Shown here piece after piece: positions 6,563-10,140 of a stretch of DNA of 10,140 bases (position 1 is the first letter of the stretch; each line of letters starts with the position of its first letter). Made by a program: the position numbers and the translations under genes. The stretch covers positions 1 to 10,140 of the forward strand of contig PNJM01000072.1 of NCBI GenBank assembly GCA_013821865.1, written 5' to 3'. The stretch comes from Rhodocyclaceae bacterium (GTDB taxonomy: Bacteria; Pseudomonadota; Gammaproteobacteria; Burkholderiales; Rhodocyclaceae). Under the pieces are notes generated by a model. The model was not told where the DNA came from and did not search any database. It saw nothing but the letters and a program-made list of their open reading frames with translations.

Positions 6563-7915
6563 CTATTTTCCGATGCAGAATCGGGAGAAGATCTCCCCCA
6601 GCAGATCGTCAGAAGTGAATTCGCCCGTAATCCCGGTCAGCGCCTCCTGGGCCAGGCGCAATTCCTCAGCCAGGAGTTCAAGCCGGGCCTGTTGTTCCAG
6701 CGCCGTCTCGAGATGGCCTGATGCTCTCGCCAGCGCCTGCAGATGCCGCTCCCTCGCCATAAACGAGTCCTCCGCCCCGGCCTGCCAGCCGGCGACCCGC
6801 AGCAAATCCTGTTCGAGCAGTTCCATGCCCTGCCCGGTCTTGGCCGAGAGCCAGAGGGTGACGCGGCCGTCGTGCTCGGTGCGCTGCGCCGGATGGCCGG
6901 CCAGATCGGTCTTGTTGCAGACTTCGATGCGCTCCACCCCGGCCGGCAGCTTGGCGACAATGGCTGCGTCCGCGGCGGTGGCGCCGCTGCGCGCATCGAG
7001 CAGCAGCACAATTACGTCGGCCCGCTCGATTTCGCGCCAAGTACGTGAAATGCCGATCCGCTCCACTTCGTCCTCAGTTTCGCGCAAACCGGCCGTGTCG
7101 ATAATGTGCAGCGGAATGCCATGAACCTGGATGGTTTCGCGCACTGCGTCCCGGGTGGTGCCGGCGACCGCCGTAACGATGGCCCGCTCCTCGCCGGCCA
7201 GGCGGTTGAGCAGGCTCGACTTGCCGACATTGGGCTGGCCCGCCAAGACGACATGCAGGCCGGTGCGCAGGAGACTGCCCTGCCGTGCCCGCTGGCGCAC
7301 TTCCCCTACCTCGGCGAGAAGGCGCTGAAGCAGGCCCGAAGCATCAGTCTGGCGCAGAAAATCGATTTCTTCCTCGGGAAAATCCAGCGCCGCCTCGACC
7401 GGTATGCGCAATTCGATCAGCCGGTCGACCAGGTGATGGACCGCCGCAGAGAACTCCCCGGCCAGCGAGCGCACGGCGGAACGCGCCGCCGCCGCGGTCG
7501 AAGCCTCGATCAGGTCGGCCACCGCTTCTGCCTGGGCCAGATCCAGCTTGTCGTTGAGGAAGGCGCGCCGGGTGAATTCTCCCGGCTCGGCCGGCCGGGC
7601 GCCCAACTCGATGCAGCGCTGCAGGAGCAACCGCATAACCACCGGACCGCCGTGGCCCTGCAACTCGAGAATGTCCTCGCCGGTATAGGAATGGGGGGCA
7701 GGGAAGTAGAGGGCGATGCCCTCGTCGATCTCGGTGCCGATCTCGTCGAGGAAGCGGATCAGGGTGGCAAGGCGCGGCACCGGGATCTTGCCGGTCAGCT
7801 GCAGGGCGAACGGCCTCAGATCCGGACCGGACAAGCGGACCACGCCGATGCCGCCGCGCCCCGGCGCGGTGGCAATGGCGGCAATCACATCAGTTGGCGG
7901 CCTTGCGTTTCCCAC
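6563..7915 (-). CDS. mnmE: MnmE (TrmE), tRNA modification GTPase
   Basis: MnmE is a dimeric, potassium-activated GTPase that acts with MnmG to modify U34 of tRNAs reading NNA/NNG codons. The 450-residue product has the full family layout: a formyl-tetrahydrofolate-binding N-terminal domain ([21 protein letters not shown], 10-30; [15 protein letters not shown], 76-90; [23 protein letters not shown] spread over 110-132), a helical domain, and an inserted G domain with P-loop GQPNVGKSS (226-234), GTTRD (252-256), DTAG (273-276) and NKTD (334-337). It ends in the essential FCIGK motif with catalytic Cys447. The start is uncertain. GTG at 7915 gives eight residues before DVIAAIA, as in relatives, and overlaps yidC by 26 bases. 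A GTG at 7888, just past the yidC stop, would give a shorter N-terminus than usual. Overlap with yidC suggests coupled translation. All catalytic motifs are intact. Confidence 0.96.
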   Translation of the reverse strand: MGNARPPTDVIAAIATAPGRGGIGVVRLSGPDLRPFALQLTGKIPVPRLATLIRFLDEIGTEIDEGIALYFPAPHSYTGEDILELQGHGGPVVMRLLLQRCIELGARPAEPGEFTRRAFLNDKLDLAQAEAVADLIEASTAAAARSAVRSLAGEFSAAVHHLVDRLIELRIPVEAALDFPEEEIDFLRQTDASGLLQRLLAEVGEVRQRARQGSLLRTGLHVVLAGQPNVGKSSLLNRLAGEERAIVTAVAGTTRDAVRETIQVHGIPLHIIDTAGLRETEDEVERIGISRTWREIERADVIVLLLDARSGATAADAAIVAKLPAGVERIEVCNKTDLAGHPAQRTEHDGRVTLWLSAKTGQGMELLEQDLLRVAGWQAGAEDSFMARERHLQALARASGHLETALEQQARLELLAEELRLAQEALTGITGEFTSDDLLGEIFSRFCIGK

Positions 7916-9545
7916 CCTCGATCATGCGCGTGATTTGCCACTGCTGGGCAATCGACAGAACGTTGTTAACCACCCAGTAGAGGACCAGACCGGACGGGAA
8001 GAACAGGAACATGGCGGTAAACACGACGGGCATGGCCATCATCACCTTGGCCTGGATCGGATCCGGCGGCGTCGGGTTGAGCTTGGTTTGGACCAGCATG
8101 GTGACGCCCATGATGATCGGCAGCACGTAGAAGGGATCCTTGGCAGACAGATCCTGAATCCACAATAGCCAGGGAGCATGGCGCATCTCGACGCTGCCGA
8201 GCAGTACCCAGTAGAGGGCGATGAACACCGGGATCTGCACCAGGATGGGCAGGCAACCGCCCAGCGGGTTGATCTTCTCCCGCTTGTACAGCTCCATCAT
8301 CTCCTGGTTCATGCGGTTGCGGTCGCCGGCGAACTGTTCCTTGATCTTCATGAGCTTGGGCGTGACAACCTTCATCTTGGCCATCGACTTGTAGCTGGCG
8401 GCGGAAAGCGGGAAGAACACAGCCTTGATCAGCACCGTCAGCAGGATGATGGCCCAGCCCCAGTTGCCGACCAGCCGGTGGATCAGCTCCAGCACCCAGT
8501 AGATCGGCGCGGCGATCACCGTCAGCCAGCCGTAGTCGACCACCAGGTCGAAGCCCGGCGCGACCCTTTCCAAGCGGGATTGCTCCTGCGGACCGGCGTA
8601 GAGCGGTACGCTGATGCGGCCGGATTGCCCCGGCGCAATGGCAGCGATCGGCAGGATCACACCCGTGCTGAACAGGTTGTCGCCCACCTTGCGCGCGAAG
8701 AACTCGCGCTCGTCCTTGCCCTGCGGTATCCAGCCGGCGACGAAATAATGCTGGATCATGGCGATCCAGCCGTCCTTGGCCTTGGGCACGAACTTGGCCT
8801 TGCCCTTCTCGATATCGGCAAACTCGACCTTCTGGAACTTGCCTTCTTCTGTATAGACAGCCGGTCCGGTGAAGGTACTGATCGTGGTAATGCCGGCCTC
8901 GGGAATCTTGCCGTCACGGGTCAGTTGATAGTAGGCGTGGGCCACCAGGGGCGCCTGCCGTCCATTGGTAATCTCATAGCCGACATCGATGAGATAGCTG
9001 CCGCGGCGGAAGGTGTAGATTTTCGCCGCCTTGACGCCATTCCCCTCTGGCGCCTCCAGCCGCAGCTCCAGCGTGTCGCTGTCCGGCTTGAGCTCATACG
9101 TGCCTGGGGCGAGCCTGAATGCGGTCTTGTGGTTGGGCAACCCCTCGCCGATGAGGCCGGTCTGGGCCAGATAAATATGCTCCTTCGGGTTGTTTTCGAG
9201 CAGGACGAAGTTCTTCGTCTTGTCGTTGGGGGCTTTGTGCCGGGTGAGCTCCAGACCCACCAGGTCACCTCCGATCGAAGCGATCTCGGCCACAAAAAAG
9301 TCAGTCTTCACTGTGGCCTTGACGGCCGCTGCGGCAGGGGCCGCATCCTGGGCCACAGTCGGCACGGCAGCCGGCGACGACGCGGAAGAAAGGGTCGTGG
9401 TCGGTGCCGGTGCGCCCCCCGTCTGCTGCGCCGCCTGTTCCTTCGCCGGAACCGGCTTTGGCTGCCCCTGTTTTTGCCACGCATCCCACAACATGACCAG
9501 GGAGAAGGAGAAAACCAGTACCAGGATCAGACGTTGTGTGTCCAT
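7890..9545 (-). CDS. yidC: YidC, membrane protein insertase (Oxa1 family)
   Basis: YidC inserts proteins into the inner membrane, alone or with SecYEG. The product has 551 residues, the Gram-negative form: an N-terminal anchor helix ([20 protein letters not shown], 1-20), an Ala/Pro/Gln-rich linker (25-75), the periplasmic beta-sandwich domain (about 78-325), then the conserved insertase core. The core shows [13 protein letters not shown] (369-381), with Lys374 where E. coli has the groove Arg366, then [12 protein letters not shown] (387-398), [23 protein letters not shown] (423-445), [22 protein letters not shown] (462-483) and [14 protein letters not shown] (515-528), and a short basic tail. 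I chose ATG at 9545 because MDTQRLIL is the family N-terminus; two TTG codons just upstream would add only two residues. The gene has no strong Shine-Dalgarno and sits 22 bases after yidD. Confidence 0.97.
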   Translation of the reverse strand: MDTQRLILVLVFSFSLVMLWDAWQKQGQPKPVPAKEQAAQQTGGAPAPTTTLSSASSPAAVPTVAQDAAPAAAAVKATVKTDFFVAEIASIGGDLVGLELTRHKAPNDKTKNFVLLENNPKEHIYLAQTGLIGEGLPNHKTAFRLAPGTYELKPDSDTLELRLEAPEGNGVKAAKIYTFRRGSYLIDVGYEITNGRQAPLVAHAYYQLTRDGKIPEAGITTISTFTGPAVYTEEGKFQKVEFADIEKGKAKFVPKAKDGWIAMIQHYFVAGWIPQGKDEREFFARKVGDNLFSTGVILPIAAIAPGQSGRISVPLYAGPQEQSRLERVAPGFDLVVDYGWLTVIAAPIYWVLELIHRLVGNWGWAIILLTVLIKAVFFPLSAASYKSMAKMKVVTPKLMKIKEQFAGDRNRMNQEMMELYKREKINPLGGCLPILVQIPVFIALYWVLLGSVEMRHAPWLLWIQDLSAKDPFYVLPIIMGVTMLVQTKLNPTPPDPIQAKVMMAMPVVFTAMFLFFPSGLVLYWVVNNVLSIAQQWQITRMIEGGKRKAAN

Positions 9546-9567
9546 CAACAATTATTGATTCGTGAGT

Positions 9568-9777
9568 TCAGGGAACCGGGTCGTATCCGCCCGGGTGCCA
9601 CGGATGACAGTGCGAAATGCGCCTGGCTGCCAGCCAGGAACCCTTGCAACCGCCGTGCTTCTCGATTGCCTCGATCGTGTATTCGGAGCAACTCGGATGA
9701 AAGCGACAACTGCGCCCGAGAAACGGGCTGATCGCCAGTTGATAACCGCGTACCAGGAAAACCAGAAGCCTCCTCAT
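9568..9777 (-). CDS. yidD: YidD, membrane protein insertion efficiency factor
   Basis: YidD is a small inner-membrane-associated protein found between rnpA and yidC in most bacteria; it helps YidC-dependent insertion. The 69-residue product carries the family signature: an amphipathic start ([21 protein letters not shown]), then [19 protein letters not shown] (24-42), a third and fourth Cys at 44 and 57, and the closing HPGGYDPVP. Its ATG overlaps the stop of rnpA by 4 bases (ATGA at 9777-9774), so translation is probably coupled. Length and order are standard. Confidence 0.96.
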   Translation of the reverse strand: MRRLLVFLVRGYQLAISPFLGRSCRFHPSCSEYTIEAIEKHGGCKGSWLAARRISHCHPWHPGGYDPVP

Positions 9778-10133
9778 TGCGCCAACCTGGCAAACAAGCC
9801 GTCGATCTCTTCACGCAGTGCCTGGCGGTCCGGCGCCTCTATGCGCATCGCCACCCGCACCACCACATCGCGCGCCGGCAATGCCGGTCGGGCCAGACGG
9901 AAGGATTCTCGCACGATGCGCTTCATCAGGTTGCGATTGACGGCCGAGCGGACGTGTTTTTTTGGAACTACGATGCCAAGTCGCGCTGACGGCCCTGACG
10001 CGGGACGGAACAGGAGCTCGAAAATCCTGCCGCGCAGCGAACGGCGAAAAGCAAAAACGGATGAAAACTCATCCGTTTTGCGTAACCGGTGCTCGCCGCG
10101 GAAGCCGTGATCGACGCCCGCCGCCGCAACCAC
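9774..10133 (-). CDS. rnpA: RnpA, protein component of ribonuclease P
   Basis: RnpA is the basic protein that binds the catalytic RNA of RNase P and helps it trim the 5' ends of precursor tRNAs. The reading frame of 119 residues shows the family landmarks: [16 protein letters not shown] (15-30), [26 protein letters not shown] (51-76) with the RNR-type motif around VNRNLMKR, and an amphipathic C-terminal helix. The start is the least certain part. The GTG at 10133 gives a normal length and lies one base after what looks like the rpmH stop; the frame is open to the window edge, so a start further upstream cannot be excluded, while a start further in would cut into conserved sequence. A strong hairpin lies in its codons 19-27. 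Confidence 0.95.
   Translation of the reverse strand: MVAAAGVDHGFRGEHRLRKTDEFSSVFAFRRSLRGRIFELLFRPASGPSARLGIVVPKKHVRSAVNRNLMKRIVRESFRLARPALPARDVVVRVAMRIEAPDRQALREEIDGLFARLAQ
10053..10079 (-). terminator. Terminator-like hairpin inside the start of rnpA (possible attenuator)
   Basis: On the minus strand AAAACGGATGA and TCATCCGTTTT (11-base perfect inverted repeat, 10079-10069 and 10064-10054) surround a 4-base loop, and the second arm ends in five Ts (10057-10053). This is the shape of an intrinsic terminator within codons 19-27 of rnpA. The stem is only moderately GC-rich, so termination would be partial. It could set rnpA expression below that of rpmH. Confidence 0.45.
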
Positions 10134-10134
10134 A

Positions 10135-10140
10135 TCAAAC
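10135..10140 (-). CDS. Possible last codons of rpmH (ribosomal protein bL34)
   Basis: The last six bases read GTT TGA on the minus strand, a Val codon and stop. Proteobacterial bL34 commonly ends in Val, and rpmH normally precedes rnpA directly. Only one sense codon is visible, so this is a guess from gene order. Confidence 0.3.
   Translation of the reverse strand, partial: V

Noticed and set aside
7696..7703. GGGCAGGG, a KOPS-like FtsK-orienting octamer (with CCCTGCCC at 81-88 and 6828-6835)
   Set aside because: There are three copies in both orientations within coding sequence, so they give no polarity signal at this scale.
9543..9560. AT-rich imperfect dyad (CAATAATTGTTG) before yidC as an operator
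   Set aside because: It is too short and imperfect, and the 22-base spacer is within a continuous operon.
8178..9731. Long open frame on the plus strand (517 codons) opposite yidC and yidD
   Set aside because: It has no recognisable motif, and its composition is that of an antisense shadow of yidC.

Overview
The window is GC-rich and coding-dense. Every gene I can support is read on the minus strand, from right to left. The order (end of rpmH?)-rnpA-yidD-yidC-mnmE, with mnmG further along, is the classic neighbourhood of the chromosomal replication origin in Proteobacteria. The protein style (YidC beginning MDTQRLIL, RnpA with KTDEFSSVF, a fused LivM-LivG transporter subunit) suggests a betaproteobacterium, perhaps of the Rhodocyclales. 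That placement is inference from remembered family resemblance, not from a search.

From right to left. (1) Positions 10140 to 7890 hold a tight block for RNA processing and membrane insertion: RNase P protein (rnpA), YidD and the YidC insertase, with a 4-base rnpA/yidD overlap. The last bases may be the end of rpmH. (2) mnmE (7915-6563), a tRNA-modifying GTPase, overlaps the end of yidC by 26 bases. (3) A TauE/SafE-family membrane protein gene (6552-5779) follows after 10 bases. (4) A control region (5554-5778) holds two good sigma70-type promoter candidates with dyad symmetries beside them. (5) A branched-chain-amino-acid-type (HAAT) ABC uptake operon follows: a periplasmic binding protein (5553-4408), a gap with a terminator-like hairpin, a LivH-type permease (4249-3212), a single-chain LivM permease plus LivG ATPase (3215-1455), and a LivF ATPase (1458-721). 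The last three are joined by 4-base stop/start overlaps. (6) A 112-base gap carries a 36-base perfect palindrome with a centromere-like parS core. (7) The first 202 codons of mnmG (608-1) run off the left edge. MnmG is the partner of MnmE in modifying the wobble uridine of tRNA.

The most notable non-coding signals are two parS-type ParB-binding sites about 5.86 kb apart. One is an exact TGTTTCACGTGAAACA inside the palindrome after livF, which also looks like that operon's terminator. The other, TGTTTCACGTGGAACC, overlaps the start codon of the TauE-family gene. They fit a chromosome-partitioning region beside the origin. A third unusual signal is a terminator-like hairpin inside the 5' coding part of rnpA.

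The transporter operon and the TauE-family gene look like additions placed between mnmE and mnmG; their base composition does not obviously differ by eye. I see no tRNA or rRNA genes, insertion sequences, CRISPR arrays, phage genes or defence systems, and no wholly new gene system. What deserves attention is how segregation sites are built into ordinary gene boundaries.
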